64,000 nucleotides of DNA. Source: Pseudomonas sp. LS44 (GTDB taxonomy: Bacteria > Pseudomonadota > Gammaproteobacteria > Pseudomonadales > Pseudomonadaceae). Position 1 is the stretch's first letter. Each line of letters starts with the position of its first letter. Below, piece after piece: positions 42,433 to 51,474 of the stretch. The stretch covers positions 2,666,001 to 2,730,000 of the forward strand of contig NZ_CP102830.1 of NCBI RefSeq assembly GCF_024730785.1. The letters are read 5' to 3'. The translations under genes and the position numbers were made by a program. Below the pieces are notes generated by a model that was not told where the DNA came from, ran no database searches, and was given only the letters and a program-made list of their open reading frames with translations.

Positions 42433-42870
42433 CTACTCGCCAATATCCTCATTCCACAATTGCGGACTGCGGGCGATGAACTCGCGCATCAGCGTCACGC
42501 AACGCTCGTCCTGCACGACGTCCACCTGCACCCCACGCGAACGCAGCCACTCTTCCTCGCCCATGAAGGTCTGGTTCTCGCCAACCACAATCCGCGGAAT
42601 GCCATACAGCAGAATCGCCCCCGAACACATCGAGCAAGGCGACAGCGTGGTGTATAGCACCGACTCCCGGTAAACCTCCGCTGGCTGGCGACCGGCACTC
42701 TCGAAGGCATCCATCTCGCCATGCCGAATCGCACTGCCCTGCTGCACCCGACGGTTATGACCCCGACCGATGATGACGCCGCGATGGACGATCACCGAAC
42801 CAATCGGAATCCCGCCCTCGGCCACACCCAACTCGGCCTCGTCGATTGCCGCTTGCATGAAAGGGTCCAT
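42433..42870 (-). CDS. Yeast-type zinc cytosine deaminase-like nucleobase deaminase
   Basis: 145-residue CDA-fold deaminase. Zinc ligands and catalytic acid are in IRHGEMDAFESAG (H50, E52) and TTLSPCSMCSGAILLYGIPR (C79, C82). The body resembles fungal cytosine deaminase closely, including YTTLSPC, GIPRIVVGEN, DERC and the ending EDIGE, which in the yeast enzyme closes over the active site. Cytosine to uracil is therefore the best guess; guanine or another base is possible. It is soluble, with a GGAG site before ATG 42870. It is unrelated to the amidohydrolase-type CodA of E. coli. Confidence 0.82.
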   Translation of the reverse strand: MDPFMQAAIDEAELGVAEGGIPIGSVIVHRGVIIGRGHNRRVQQGSAIRHGEMDAFESAGRQPAEVYRESVLYTTLSPCSMCSGAILLYGIPRIVVGENQTFMGEEEWLRSRGVQVDVVQDERCVTLMREFIARSPQLWNEDIGE

Positions 42871-42964
42871 GGGGTTGCTCCTTAATCTGGGTATCGGATT
42901 GGATTGGCAGGCTGGCTAGACGCATCCAATTTTCAGGCCATCCAATGGCGATGTGGATAGCCGC

Positions 42965-43357
42965 TCAGCTTTCGGCCGCATGACAGACGACACACAGCTT
43001 ATTGCCATCGGGATCGCGAAAATAAGCCCCGTAGTAGTTCTCGTGATACTCAGGACGCAAGCCAGGCGCACCTTCCGAAGTCCCGCCGTTCGCAAGCGCG
43101 ATTGCGTATGCGCTATCCACTTGCGCACGGCTCTGCGCCAACAACGCAACCATCTGACCATTTCCGGGATGGTGAGCCTCTTGGTCGAATGGCCTGCCAA
43201 TCAGAAACAGCGGCCGCACCTCCTCCCCCTGCCAACCCGCCCAAGGGCGCGACCAGTCGCAGAAGCGGGGCTTGAGCCCTAGGCAGTTCATCAAAGCGCT
43301 GTAGAACGCGAACGCCCGCTCGAAGTCGCCGATGCCTATAAAGATGTGCGAGAGCAT
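42965..43357 (-). CDS. VOC-superfamily (glyoxalase/bleomycin-resistance-like) protein
   Basis: 130-residue single-domain VOC protein made of two beta-alpha-beta-beta-beta modules. It starts MLSHIFIGIGDFERAFAFYS, with the first metal-type histidine at residue 4, and ends with ENYYGAYFRDPDGNKLCVVC, the classic VOC closing strand. Enzymatic role unknown. An AGGGAG site precedes the ATG. Upstream lie a truncated frame and a cassette-like motif (43462-43468). Confidence 0.85.
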   Translation of the reverse strand: MLSHIFIGIGDFERAFAFYSALMNCLGLKPRFCDWSRPWAGWQGEEVRPLFLIGRPFDQEAHHPGNGQMVALLAQSRAQVDSAYAIALANGGTSEGAPGLRPEYHENYYGAYFRDPDGNKLCVVCHAAES

Positions 43358-43462
43358 GAGTCTCCCTGAATAACTCCGTTGACCAGCTTGAACCGCTTGT
43401 TATTTTGGCGGGCCTACCCTCGGGACATATTGGGGATTGAACTTGAGCCCATATATGAATTG

Positions 43463-43718
43463 TTAGGCCTCAGCACGCGAATGCCTAAGGCCTCTTAACG
43501 AAAGAGCAAACAAGACGCTCTGGCCAGACCCTATGCGCACATATTCCGCCACCGGGCCGTGCGGGTCCGTGTCCTCGATATACCGAACAACGTCGGTTGT
43601 GTGGTGCTTGGCCAAAAACCGCCGCCCCAACTGGACGCATACCGCGGCGAGCCGCGGCCAAACTGAGTCTACCTGGCTAATGGAATTGCCAGCAGCCAAC
43701 TCGGCCAAAGACCGAAAA
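43463..43718 (-). pseudogene. Truncated reading frame of unknown function
   Basis: An open frame of about 85 codons on the minus strand, with protein-like content (VWPRLAAVCVQLGRRFLAKH, DVVRYIEDTDPHGPVAEYVR), no ATG and only a TTG at 43708. Its 5' side runs straight into the MITE-like element at 43715, where the frame soon closes, so the element appears to have cut off the true start. Its stop codon lies inside GCCTAAC (43462-43468), the left outer box of many attC sites, suggesting it may once have been a cassette gene. Family unknown. Confidence 0.45.
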
Positions 43719-43807
43719 GGGGACAGACTTATTTATCCAACTCCTCTCAGGGCTGCCATCTTTTTGACTAGCCTGCATAAGGCTAACAAATAAATCTGTC
43801 CCCTTTT
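43715..43807. mobile_element. MITE-like element with 20-base terminal inverted repeats, family E
   Basis: 93 bases bounded by AAAAGGGGACAGACTTATTT (43715-43734) and, inverted, AAAAGGGGACAGATTTATTT (43788-43807), which match at 19 of 20 positions. No transposase inside. The AAAGGGGACAGATTTATTT sequence is familiar from bacterial intergenic elements near REP-type transposases; that link is recall, not shown here. Confidence 0.72.
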
Positions 43808-43837
43808 TATTCACTACTTGCGTGGCCAGGAGGCAAC

Positions 43838-44446
43838 ATGAGTCCTCGGAAAAACATTGTCTGGCTCCTGCTGGCGACACCACTGCCCGTGCTGGCCCAG
43901 GGGGATGCCCCGTCCTTCGATTGCGGCAAGGTCGACGCCGGCAGTATCGAGGCGCTGGTCTGCGAGAGCCCTGCCCTAGCCAAGCTGGACCGGCAGTTGG
44001 CAGCGGTCTACAAGCAGGCCTCGGCCAAGGCCGTCAATGAGCACCCGCCGATGCCGAAAGCCGAGCAACGCGGCTGGATCAAGGGACGTGACGACTGCTG
44101 GAAGGCGGACGACAAGGCCCAGTGCGTCACCGACAGCTACCGCCAGCGCATCGCCGAATTGCAGGCGCGCTACCAACTGATCGAAGGCACCGGCCCGGTG
44201 CGCTACGAATGCGATGGGCAGCCGGCGAAGGAAGTGGTGGCCACCTTCTACCCCACTGACCCGGCGAGCGCCGTTGTCGAGTTCGGCGACAGCACTTCGC
44301 TGATGTACCAACAACCGGCCGCCAGCGGTGCTCGATACCAGAGGAACAATGAGTCGTTCTGGGGACATCACGGCGAGGCCACGGTGGTCTGGGGCTACGA
44401 GGCGCCGGAAATGAAGTGCAAGATCCGCCAACCTTCTTCGCCCTGA
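43838..44446 (+). CDS. Exported LprI/MliC-type lysozyme-inhibitor-like protein
   Basis: 202-residue protein with a signal peptide (NIVWLLLATPLPVLA, cleaved before QGDAP). The first part (residues 27-110) has an LprI/DUF1311 pattern: FDCGKVDAGSIEALVCESPA, LDRQLAAVYKQA and WIKGRDDCW, with four cysteines. The second part (residues 120-198) resembles the MliC C-type-lysozyme-inhibitor domain: VRYECDGQPAKEVVATFYP near its start and ATVVWGYEAPEMKCKI at its end. A combined periplasmic lysozyme inhibitor is the likely role. AGGAGG site before ATG 43838. Confidence 0.8.
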   Translation: MSPRKNIVWLLLATPLPVLAQGDAPSFDCGKVDAGSIEALVCESPALAKLDRQLAAVYKQASAKAVNEHPPMPKAEQRGWIKGRDDCWKADDKAQCVTDSYRQRIAELQARYQLIEGTGPVRYECDGQPAKEVVATFYPTDPASAVVEFGDSTSLMYQQPAASGARYQRNNESFWGHHGEATVVWGYEAPEMKCKIRQPSSP

Positions 44447-44562
44447 ACCGCCGAGCCACGGTGATGGATACCCAAAGACCTCCCGAGACGCCCGTCCACC
44501 CCGTCAGGCCCCCGTGGACGGAGGCACTTCAGGGTAGGACAAGCGTCGTCGGTCCCGCCCCC

Positions 44563-45228
44563 ATGCGAATCGCCCTGCTGCTGGCTCTCGCCCTGTTTGG
44601 CTGCGCCGCCACTCCACCTGGCCCGCCACCGGCTCCGCTGGACTGCAACGCGGCCGCGACCTTTCATGTGGTGAGTCACGGCTGGCATACCGGAGTGGTG
44701 GTCGCCGCCGCCGACCTGCTAGTGGTGCTTCCGGCCCTCGGCGAGGACTTCGCCGACGCGGAGTTCATCGAACTCGGCTGGGGCGACGAAGGTTTCTACC
44801 GGGCCCCGCAACCCGGCATCGGCCAGGCGCTGCGCGCGCTGTTCGGGTCCGGCGACAGCGCCCTGCACCTGGTCCGGCTACCCGGCGAGCCCGTGCGTTA
44901 CTTCCCTGCGGCTGAGGTGGTTGCGCTGACGGTCGACGCCAATGGCTATCAACGCCTGCTGGCCTTCCTCGTCGCGAGCTTCGCCCGTTCCCCGACCGGC
45001 ACCCTGCAACCGCTCGGTCCTGGCCTGTATGGCGACAGCCGCTTCTATCGGGCGACCGGCCGCTATTCGCTGGCCAATACCTGCAATACCTGGGTCGCCG
45101 AGGCAGTGGCCGCGAGTGGCTTTCCCATCGCGTCGACCTCGGTACAGACAGCCGGCGCCGTCATGTCGCAACTGCGGCAGGCGTCGGCGGTCGCCAGCTG
45201 CCAGGTCGAAACTGTCGATAATGACTGA
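44563..45228 (+). CDS. DUF2459/TIGR02117-type lipoprotein
   Basis: 221-residue protein. The lipoprotein signal MRIALLLALALFGC places the acylated cysteine at 14. The mature domain has FHVVSHGWHTGVVVAAADLL, FIELGWGDEGFYRAPQP and SLANTCNTWVAEAVAASGFP, which match the DUF2459 family; conserved histidine and cysteine residues recall NlpC/P60-like peptidases, but activity is unproven. The start is taken at the lipoprotein ATG; the frame is open further upstream without a ribosome site. Confidence 0.78.
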   Translation: MRIALLLALALFGCAATPPGPPPAPLDCNAAATFHVVSHGWHTGVVVAAADLLVVLPALGEDFADAEFIELGWGDEGFYRAPQPGIGQALRALFGSGDSALHLVRLPGEPVRYFPAAEVVALTVDANGYQRLLAFLVASFARSPTGTLQPLGPGLYGDSRFYRATGRYSLANTCNTWVAEAVAASGFPIASTSVQTAGAVMSQLRQASAVASCQVETVDND

Positions 45229-45338
45229 CGACGTCCGGCGCTTCTCGCCGCACAGTGGTCGCGATGCTGCTGCGGTACAAAACCTACTCGCGGCCCTGAC
45301 CAGGGCGTTTGCAGTCGGATCGGCGGGAGCCACCGCCC

Positions 45339-45746
45339 CTACTGCGCGTAGCGCTTGCTCAAGCCCGGCGGCACGCCGCTGCTGTCGGTTTCTTGCCAGG
45401 GGCCTTGTGGGCCGTTGGACCAGTACCAGCCGCCATCCCAACGGTAATAGGTGCGCTCGCGGTAGAAGACGTCGCGCTCTTTTTCCAGCACATAAACGCC
45501 CAGGCTGTTGTCCCAGTGGCAATTGCCGCCAGGCGGCGGGGCGTAGCGTGGGTGGGCTTTCATCGTGGTGGGCGGCTTAGGTACCGGTTGCACGGGCGGC
45601 AACGGGGGGCGAGGTAGCGGCGCTTGTTTTGGCGCGCTAGGTGGCGATTGCGGAAGCGGCGGCAGGTCTGGCGCCGGGGCCTGCGCCGCGCAACCGGCCA
45701 AACCGACCAGCAAGCCCAGAGCGATGATATGCAGGGTCGGTTTCAT
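45339..45746 (-). CDS. Proline-rich lipoprotein of unknown function
   Basis: 135-residue lipoprotein: signal ALGLLVGLAGC with the lipid cysteine at 19, a proline-rich linker (PPLPQSPPSAPKQAPLPR, PPVQPVPKPP), and a small tryptophan/tyrosine-rich domain (HWDNSLGVYVLEKERDVFYR, YYRWDGGWYWSNGPQGPW). It starts 11 bases after the ccmI stop and may be the last gene of the ccm operon. No function known. Confidence 0.78.
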   Translation of the reverse strand: MKPTLHIIALGLLVGLAGCAAQAPAPDLPPLPQSPPSAPKQAPLPRPPLPPVQPVPKPPTTMKAHPRYAPPPGGNCHWDNSLGVYVLEKERDVFYRERTYYRWDGGWYWSNGPQGPWQETDSSGVPPGLSKRYAQ

Positions 45747-45757
45747 GGCGGTACCTC

Positions 45758-46963
45758 TTACTTATCGGGACTGTCGATGCTGAGTTGTTGCAGGTCGCGG
45801 GTGCTGCTGGCCAGCGGTTGGCTGCGGCCGATCCATTCACCGTCGGTGGCTTTGCCGGAGCGGGAAATGCGTGCCACCAATTGAACCTGCGGGAAAGCGG
45901 AAAGTTTCAGCTGGGGCATCATCGCGTCGGCATCGCTCAACTCGACTTCGGCCGGTAGGTCGGCAACCGTCATGCGCTTGACCGCCAGCGGCATCGGCGG
46001 GCCGTTGCTGGCACGGGCGAAGACGAACACGCTGTCGCCCGGCTGGACTTTGTCTTTCAGGCTCGCGTCCAGTTCGACACGCACTTTGAGAGTAGCGCCG
46101 CTGGCGACCGCTGCCGTTGCCGGACGTTCGACCTGGCCGGCTTCACCCAGTTTGCCGCGCGCCCGCTCTACTCCGCCCTGGATCGCCGCACGCGAGGGGT
46201 CGTCTGCCGGCAATACGGCGATCAAGCGCTCCCAGTAGCCAATGGCATCGTTATAGCGCTGCTCTTCGAATGCGCCAATCCCGAGCAAGCCGAGGCTGGT
46301 GACTTCCTCGGCATCGGCCTTGAGCGCTTCGTCAGTCAGCGCCTGGACCTGCGGCGACCATTTACGCTCGCTGGCGAAATACAGCGCTTGGGCCCATTGG
46401 CCGAGGACTTCGGGCTGCCGATCAGACAGGCTCGCGGCGCGCTCGAAGGCCGGCACGGCGTCAGCGGCGCGTTGCTGGGCCATGTAGGTACGGCCGAGGA
46501 AATGCCAGGCTTCGGCGGAATCCGGTTGGGCTTTGACCGTTTGCTCCAGGCGCGTGGTCATGTCCTCGATGCTGCCCGGTGCCTGGCGGAATTCGCGGGC
46601 CAGTTCGACTTTGTCACTGGCGCCCCAATGCAGATACAAGCCAAGGCCGAGCAGCGGTACCAACACCGCTGCGACCAGCGGGATTACCCGGCCCAGCCGC
46701 GAGTGACGCACACTCTGGGTGCCTTCGGTATCGGCGAGCAGTTCACGGGCCGCTTCGGCGCGACCGCTTTCCAGCTGAGCAGACGTCAGCACCCCGGCTT
46801 GCTGCTGGCCTTGCAGCTCACTCAGACGTTCCTGATAGAGGGCGACGTTGAGCGCCGTGCGGTCTTCTTCGGCCTGGGCGCGACGACCGCGCAACACCGG
46901 GACCAGCAGAACAGCCAGGGCCACCAGCAACATCAGGCCGGCAGCGAGCCAGAAATCAATCAT
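45758..46963 (-). CDS. ccmI: Cytochrome c maturation protein CcmI
   Basis: 401-residue inner-membrane chaperone delivering apocytochrome c to the CcmF/H ligation complex. Two N-terminal helices (residues 3-24 and about 95-115, [20 protein letters not shown]) flank a cytoplasmic loop ([18 protein letters not shown]). A periplasmic TPR domain follows ([40 protein letters not shown]), then a C-terminal beta domain typical of pseudomonad CcmI ([20 protein letters not shown]). It overlaps ccmH by 8 bases. Confidence 0.93.
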   Translation of the reverse strand: MIDFWLAAGLMLLVALAVLLVPVLRGRRAQAEEDRTALNVALYQERLSELQGQQQAGVLTSAQLESGRAEAARELLADTEGTQSVRHSRLGRVIPLVAAVLVPLLGLGLYLHWGASDKVELAREFRQAPGSIEDMTTRLEQTVKAQPDSAEAWHFLGRTYMAQQRAADAVPAFERAASLSDRQPEVLGQWAQALYFASERKWSPQVQALTDEALKADAEEVTSLGLLGIGAFEEQRYNDAIGYWERLIAVLPADDPSRAAIQGGVERARGKLGEAGQVERPATAAVASGATLKVRVELDASLKDKVQPGDSVFVFARASNGPPMPLAVKRMTVADLPAEVELSDADAMMPQLKLSAFPQVQLVARISRSGKATDGEWIGRSQPLASSTRDLQQLSIDSPDK

Positions 46964-47444
46964 TCGTAGTTTTATCCGCAGGGGTGGATTTCAGCAGGCT
47001 ATCGAGGCGTGCGCGTTCGTCAGCCGAGAGTTCAGTCGAGGCGCTGGCAGTAGAGCCGCGCCGGCGCAGGACGATCACGCCAAGCACCAGCAGACCGCCA
47101 CCAAGCAGCACGAACGGGCCGTACCAGAGCAGCCAGGTGCGCGCGTTAACGGCCGGCTTATAGCGCACGAAGTCGCCGTAGCGGTCGACCATGAATTCGA
47201 CGATCTGCTCGTCGCTCTGGCCTTCGCCGAGCATGCGATGGATCTCGCGGCGCAGGTCGGCGGCGATCGGCGCGTTGGAGTCGGCGATGTCCTGGTTCTG
47301 GCACTTCGGGCAGCGCAGTTCCTTGGTCAGCTGGGTGAAGCGCTCGCGCTGCGCGTCGTTGGCGAATTCGTAGGTGTCGATAGCGGCCTGGGCGACGCCG
47401 AGCAGACTCAGGCCAAGCGCCGCAGCGGCGAGCAGGCGTTTCAT
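46956..47444 (-). CDS. ccmH: Cytochrome c maturation thioredoxin-like protein CcmH
   Basis: 162-residue periplasmic protein with a signal peptide ([17 protein letters not shown]) and a C-terminal anchor ([20 protein letters not shown]). The redox motif [19 protein letters not shown] carries the CxxC pair that reduces apocytochrome cysteines before heme attachment; most relatives read LRCxxCQNQ. It corresponds to the short CcmH (CcmL/CycL) form, with CcmI as a separate gene. It overlaps ccmG by 4 bases (ATGA). Confidence 0.94.
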   Translation of the reverse strand: MKRLLAAAALGLSLLGVAQAAIDTYEFANDAQRERFTQLTKELRCPKCQNQDIADSNAPIAADLRREIHRMLGEGQSDEQIVEFMVDRYGDFVRYKPAVNARTWLLWYGPFVLLGGGLLVLGVIVLRRRGSTASASTELSADERARLDSLLKSTPADKTTND

Positions 47445-47977
47445 TGGCCGGCCTCGTCGAGGAGTTTCTGATAGACCGGCGCCAACTTCTCGCGCCATAC
47501 GGTCTGGTCGATCACGCCGACGTATTTGTCGCGAATCACGCCTTTGGCATCGATGAAGAAGGTTTCCGGCGCGCCGTACACGCCCAGGTCCAGGCCCAGG
47601 CTGCCTTGCGCGTCGTTGATGTTGAGCTGGTAGGGGTTGTGGAACTCCTGCAGCCACTTCTGCGCGTCGGCGTTGTCGTCCTTGTAGTTGACCCCGACGA
47701 TGCGCACGCCCTGCCCGGCCAGCTTGTTGAGCACCGGATGCTCGACCCGGCAGGCGATGCACCAGGTGGCCCAGACGTTGAGCAACGCTGGCTTACCGAG
47801 CAGATCGGCCTGGGTCAGCGTCTTGTCGCCCTGCACGGACGGCAGCGAGAAGGCCGGCACCGGCTTGCCGATCAGCGCCGACGGCAACAAGGACGGATCC
47901 TTGGACAGCCCGCTGTAGAGGAACACGGCGACGCCGATGAAGATCGCCAAAGGAATTAGCAACACCAGACGTTTCAT
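47441..47977 (-). CDS. ccmG: Thiol:disulfide interchange protein CcmG (DsbE)
   Basis: 178-residue membrane-anchored periplasmic thioredoxin. The anchor is residues 5-22 (LVLLIPLAIFIGVAVFLY). The active site is NVWATWCIACRVEHP, with the CxxC and the adjacent glutamate-containing stretch of the DsbE family. GVNYKDDNADAQKWLQEF and VYGAPETFFIDAKG complete the fold. It transfers electrons from DsbD to CcmH/apocytochrome. ATGA overlaps join it to ccmF and ccmH. Confidence 0.95.
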   Translation of the reverse strand: MKRLVLLIPLAIFIGVAVFLYSGLSKDPSLLPSALIGKPVPAFSLPSVQGDKTLTQADLLGKPALLNVWATWCIACRVEHPVLNKLAGQGVRIVGVNYKDDNADAQKWLQEFHNPYQLNINDAQGSLGLDLGVYGAPETFFIDAKGVIRDKYVGVIDQTVWREKLAPVYQKLLDEAGQ

Positions 47978-49983
47978 GCTTGCGCTCCCGCCAGACCCAG
48001 GGCTTCACGCACTTTGGCGCGGACTTTGACGCGATAGCGTCGGTCGAACGCCGCGAGCAAGCCGCCGAAACCCGTCAACAGGCCGCCGAACCAGATCCAG
48101 CGCACATAAGGTTTGACGTGCACGCGTACCGCCCAGGCGCCGTCGCCCAGCGACTCGCCGAGCGCGACATAGAGGTCGCGGGTGACCCCGGCGTCGATTC
48201 CGGCTTCGGTCATCACCGACTGCTGCACGGTGTACAGACGCTTCTCCGGGTGCAGCACGGCGATTTCTTCGCCGTCTTCGATGACCCGAATGGTGCCTTT
48301 ATCGGAGGTAAAATTCGCGCCCTCGAAGTGCTTCGCACCTTCGAAGACGAATTGATAGCCGGCCAACTCCAGCGACTCACCCGGCGCCAGGCGTAAGTCA
48401 CGCTCCGCACTACCCTGGCTGGACAGCACCACGCCGAGGGCACAGACGGCGATGCCCAGATGCGCCAGTTGCATGCCCCAGTAACTGCGGGTCATGTTCG
48501 GCAGGCCTTTGAGCAAACCGGTGTGACGGGTCTTGTCGAGCAAATCGCGGAAACCGGCGAGTACCACCCAGGCAGCCAGCAGGCACGCGGCGAGCACCGC
48601 CCAATGGAAATCGCCGAGCAGGAACGACGCCAGCACGCCGAGCGCGACGCTACCGAGCAGCACCGGCGTGAGCATGTTCGCCAGCCATTTGAGCGGGGTG
48701 TCCTTCCAGCGTACGGTCACGCCGACTGCCATGACCACCATGAGGATCGCCATCAGCGGCAGGAACATCGCGTTGAAGTACGGCGGGCCGACCGACAATT
48801 TGGCGCCGCTCAGCGCATCGAGCACCAGCGGGTAAAGGGTGCCAAGCAGGATCATTGCCGCGGCCACCACCAGCACCAGATTGTTGACCAGCAGCAGCGT
48901 TTCACGCGACCACAGGGCGAAGCCGACCTGGCTCTTGACCACCGGTGCACGCACGGCGAACAGCGTCAGCGAACCGCCGACCACCAGCAGTAAAAACGCG
49001 AGAATGAACACGCCGCGCTCCGGATCGGAGGCGAACGCGTGTACCGAGGTCAGCACTCCGGAACGCACCAGGAAGGTCCCGAGCAAGCTGAGCGAGAACG
49101 CGGCGATGGCCAGCAACACGGTCCAGCTCTTGAACACGCCGCGTTTCTCGGTCACCGCCAGCGAGTGGATCAGCGCGGTGCCGACCAGCCACGGCATGAA
49201 CGAGGCGTTTTCCACCGGGTCCCAGAACCACCAGCCGCCCCAGCCCAACTCGTAATAGGCCCACCAGGAGCCGAGGGTGATGCCGATGCCGAGGAAGGCC
49301 CAGGCGACGATGGTCCACGGCCGCGACCAGCGCGCCCAGGCAGCATCCAGGCGCCCGCCGAGCAGCGCGGCAATGGCGAAGGCGAAGGCCACCGAGAAAC
49401 CGACGTAACCCATGTACAGCATCGGTGGATGAACGATCAGGCCGATGTCTTGGAGCAGCGGATTGAGGTCATTGCCATCCATCGGCGCGTTGGGCAGCAA
49501 GCGCGCGAACGGGTTGGAGGTAACGATCAGGAACAGCAGGAAGCCGATGCTGATCATGCCCATCACCGCCAGCACACGAGCGAGCATGTCTTCGGGCAGT
49601 TGCCGGGAGAAGATCGAGACGGCGAAGGTCCAGCCGCTCAGGATCAACGCCCAGAGCAACAGCGAGCCCTCATGGGCGCCCCATACGGCGCTGAATTTGT
49701 AATACCAGGGCAGCGCGCTATTGGAGTTACTGGCCACATAGCGCACGGAAAAATCGTCGACCATGAACGCCCAGGTCAAACAGGCGAAGGCGAACACCAG
49801 AAAGGCAAACTGGCCCCAGGCGGCCGGCTGCGCCAGGCTCATCCACTGGCGATCGCCGCGCCAGGCGCCGATCAACGGCAGCGTGGCCTGAACGATGGCG
49901 AAGCACAGGGCGAGGATCATCGCCAAGTGGCCCAATTCTGGAATTATCAAAGCAGGAATCATCTGGGTTGCGCTCATCTTCAA
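47974..49983 (-). CDS. ccmF: Heme lyase subunit CcmF
   Basis: 669-residue inner-membrane protein with about fifteen helices, the core of the heme-attachment complex. The tryptophan-rich heme-handling motif is [20 protein letters not shown] near residue 245. Conserved histidines flank it, as in [15 protein letters not shown] and [16 protein letters not shown] regions. A periplasmic C-terminal loop ([20 protein letters not shown]) precedes the last helix. Length is standard. Start and stop overlap ccmE and ccmG by 4 bases each. Confidence 0.96.
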   Translation of the reverse strand: MKMSATQMIPALIIPELGHLAMILALCFAIVQATLPLIGAWRGDRQWMSLAQPAAWGQFAFLVFAFACLTWAFMVDDFSVRYVASNSNSALPWYYKFSAVWGAHEGSLLLWALILSGWTFAVSIFSRQLPEDMLARVLAVMGMISIGFLLFLIVTSNPFARLLPNAPMDGNDLNPLLQDIGLIVHPPMLYMGYVGFSVAFAFAIAALLGGRLDAAWARWSRPWTIVAWAFLGIGITLGSWWAYYELGWGGWWFWDPVENASFMPWLVGTALIHSLAVTEKRGVFKSWTVLLAIAAFSLSLLGTFLVRSGVLTSVHAFASDPERGVFILAFLLLVVGGSLTLFAVRAPVVKSQVGFALWSRETLLLVNNLVLVVAAAMILLGTLYPLVLDALSGAKLSVGPPYFNAMFLPLMAILMVVMAVGVTVRWKDTPLKWLANMLTPVLLGSVALGVLASFLLGDFHWAVLAACLLAAWVVLAGFRDLLDKTRHTGLLKGLPNMTRSYWGMQLAHLGIAVCALGVVLSSQGSAERDLRLAPGESLELAGYQFVFEGAKHFEGANFTSDKGTIRVIEDGEEIAVLHPEKRLYTVQQSVMTEAGIDAGVTRDLYVALGESLGDGAWAVRVHVKPYVRWIWFGGLLTGFGGLLAAFDRRYRVKVRAKVREALGLAGAQA

Positions 49984-50426
49984 CCCTCCTTCGGCGGCAT
50001 TTGGCCGCTGTCTTTGAGGGCCTTGGTGACTTCCGGTGGCATGTACTTCTCGTCGTGCTTGGCGAGGACTTCATCGGCGATCAGTACGCCATCGGCATCC
50101 AGCTTGCCGAGGGCAACAATGCCCTGCCCTTCTCGGAACAGGTCGGGAAGAATCCCCTGGTACTGAATAGTCACATCCTTGGCGAAATCGGTAACCACGA
50201 AGCGCACCACCAGCGAATCCCCCGAGCGCTCCAGAGAGCCCTTGCGAACCATGCCGCCGGCGCGGATGCGCGTGTCGTGCGGCACTTCGCCATTGGCGAT
50301 CTGCGTGGGCGTGTAGAACAGGTTGATGTTCTGCTGCAGGGCACTCAGCGCCAGGGCCACGGCAATGCCGACGCCGGCGAGGATGCCGAGGATGATGAAC
50401 AGACGCTTTTTGCGCAGCGGATTCAC
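49980..50426 (-). CDS. ccmE: Heme chaperone CcmE
   Basis: 148-residue periplasmic heme carrier anchored by an N-terminal helix (residues 8-29, [20 protein letters not shown]). Heme is bound covalently through the histidine in [16 protein letters not shown] (His124), conserved with the downstream tyrosine. GVVRK-type start of the OB fold: [14 protein letters not shown]. The start codon is GTG, overlapping the ccmD stop, which supports it despite the absence of an ATG. Confidence 0.96.
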   Translation of the reverse strand: MNPLRKKRLFIILGILAGVGIAVALALSALQQNINLFYTPTQIANGEVPHDTRIRAGGMVRKGSLERSGDSLVVRFVVTDFAKDVTIQYQGILPDLFREGQGIVALGKLDADGVLIADEVLAKHDEKYMPPEVTKALKDSGQMPPKEG

Positions 50427-50599
50427 GACTTGCTCTCCCGGCGCAGACGGCGCGCCTCTTCTTGCAGATAACGACGTCGGGCCAGCAGCGGCAACGCGAC
50501 GTTGAGGACGAGGACGCTCAGGCTGATGCCGTAGGCAGTCCAGACATACAGGCCGTGATGGCCCATGGCGAGGAATTCGCCGAAGGAAGCGAAACTCAT
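50423..50599 (-). CDS. ccmD: Heme exporter protein CcmD (58 aa)
   Basis: A small gene between ccmC and ccmE. The product starts [20 protein letters not shown] and has one membrane helix ([20 protein letters not shown]) followed by a basic cytoplasmic tail ([17 protein letters not shown]). It overlaps ccmC by ATGA at the start and ccmE by GTGA at the end. CcmD holds CcmABC together and helps release holo-CcmE. Length, position and topology all match. Confidence 0.93.
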   Translation of the reverse strand: MSFASFGEFLAMGHHGLYVWTAYGISLSVLVLNVALPLLARRRYLQEEARRLRRESKS

Positions 50600-51351
50600 T
50601 TTACGCCTCCCAAGTGCTTGCCGATCTCGGCTTTTACCCAGCTGCTGCGCGCCTCGCGCTTGAGCACTTCAAGGCGCATGCGCATAAGCACCACGGCGCC
50701 GAAGAAGCAGTAAATGCCGAGCACCATGACCAGCAGCGGCAGCCACATTTCCACCGGCATCGCCGGTTTCTCGGTGAGCGTGAAGGTCGCCGGCTGGTGC
50801 AGGGTGTTCCACCACTCCACCGAGTATTTGATGATCGGGATGTTGATCACCCCGACGATGGCCAGCACTGCGCAGGCCTTGGCCGCGCTGTCGCGGTTGC
50901 TGATCGCCTGGCCGAGGGCGATCACGCCGAAATACAGGAACAGCAGGATCAGCATCGAAGTCAGGCGGGCGTCCCACACCCACCACGAGCCCCAGGTCGG
51001 TTTGCCCCAGATGGCCCCGGTAAGCAGCGCGATCACCGTCATCCAGGCGCCCAGCGGCGCGGCCTGCTGCACGAAGACATCGGCCAGTTTCATCTTCCAC
51101 ACCAGGCCAACCACCCCAGCCACCGCCAGCATGATGTAGCAGGACTGCGCGAGGATCGCTGCCGGCACGTGGATATAGATAATGCGGAAACTGTTGCCCT
51201 GCTGGTAATCCGGTGGCGCAAACGCCAGGCCCCAGACCAGACCGACGCCGAGCAACAACGCGGCGGCGACTGCCAGCCAGGGCAGCCAACGCCCGCTGAT
51301 GTCATAGAACCACTTGGGCGAGCCAAGTTTGTGAAACCAAGTCCAGTTCAT
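50596..51351 (-). CDS. ccmC: Heme exporter protein CcmC
   Basis: 251-residue inner-membrane protein with six helices that presents heme to CcmE. The tryptophan-rich motif is [20 protein letters not shown] near residue 125. Conserved histidines lie in the loops [15 protein letters not shown] and [19 protein letters not shown]. Standard length. The ATG at 51351 starts [12 protein letters not shown]. It is separated from ccmB by 123 bases containing a family B repeat, the only real gap in the operon. Confidence 0.96.
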   Translation of the reverse strand: MNWTWFHKLGSPKWFYDISGRWLPWLAVAAALLLGVGLVWGLAFAPPDYQQGNSFRIIYIHVPAAILAQSCYIMLAVAGVVGLVWKMKLADVFVQQAAPLGAWMTVIALLTGAIWGKPTWGSWWVWDARLTSMLILLFLYFGVIALGQAISNRDSAAKACAVLAIVGVINIPIIKYSVEWWNTLHQPATFTLTEKPAMPVEMWLPLLVMVLGIYCFFGAVVLMRMRLEVLKREARSSWVKAEIGKHLGGVK

Positions 51352-51389
51352 CGATCAACTCATCATCATGCGGGGAGCGGCACTTCAGC

Positions 51390-51444
51390 CGTAGCCCGGA
51401 TGCTATCCGGGGAATCAGCAGACCCGGATTGCATCCGGGCTACG
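51390..51444. repeat. Family B repeat between ccmB and ccmC
   Basis: CGTAGCCCGGATGCTATCCG facing CGGATTGCATCCGGGCTACG with a short loop. It lies inside the ccm operon, where the other junctions overlap, so it would be transcribed and could act as an RNA hairpin. Confidence 0.8.
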
Positions 51445-51474
51445 TGCGCGCATCCTCGCTCCACAGTTCGTTAT

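Noticed and set aside
46956..47762. Longer N-terminal extension of ccmH
   Set aside because: The extra 106 codons lie antisense-like over ccmG in another frame and read as arginine/glycine/glutamine-rich noise; the ATG at 47444 gives a signal peptide and operon overlap.
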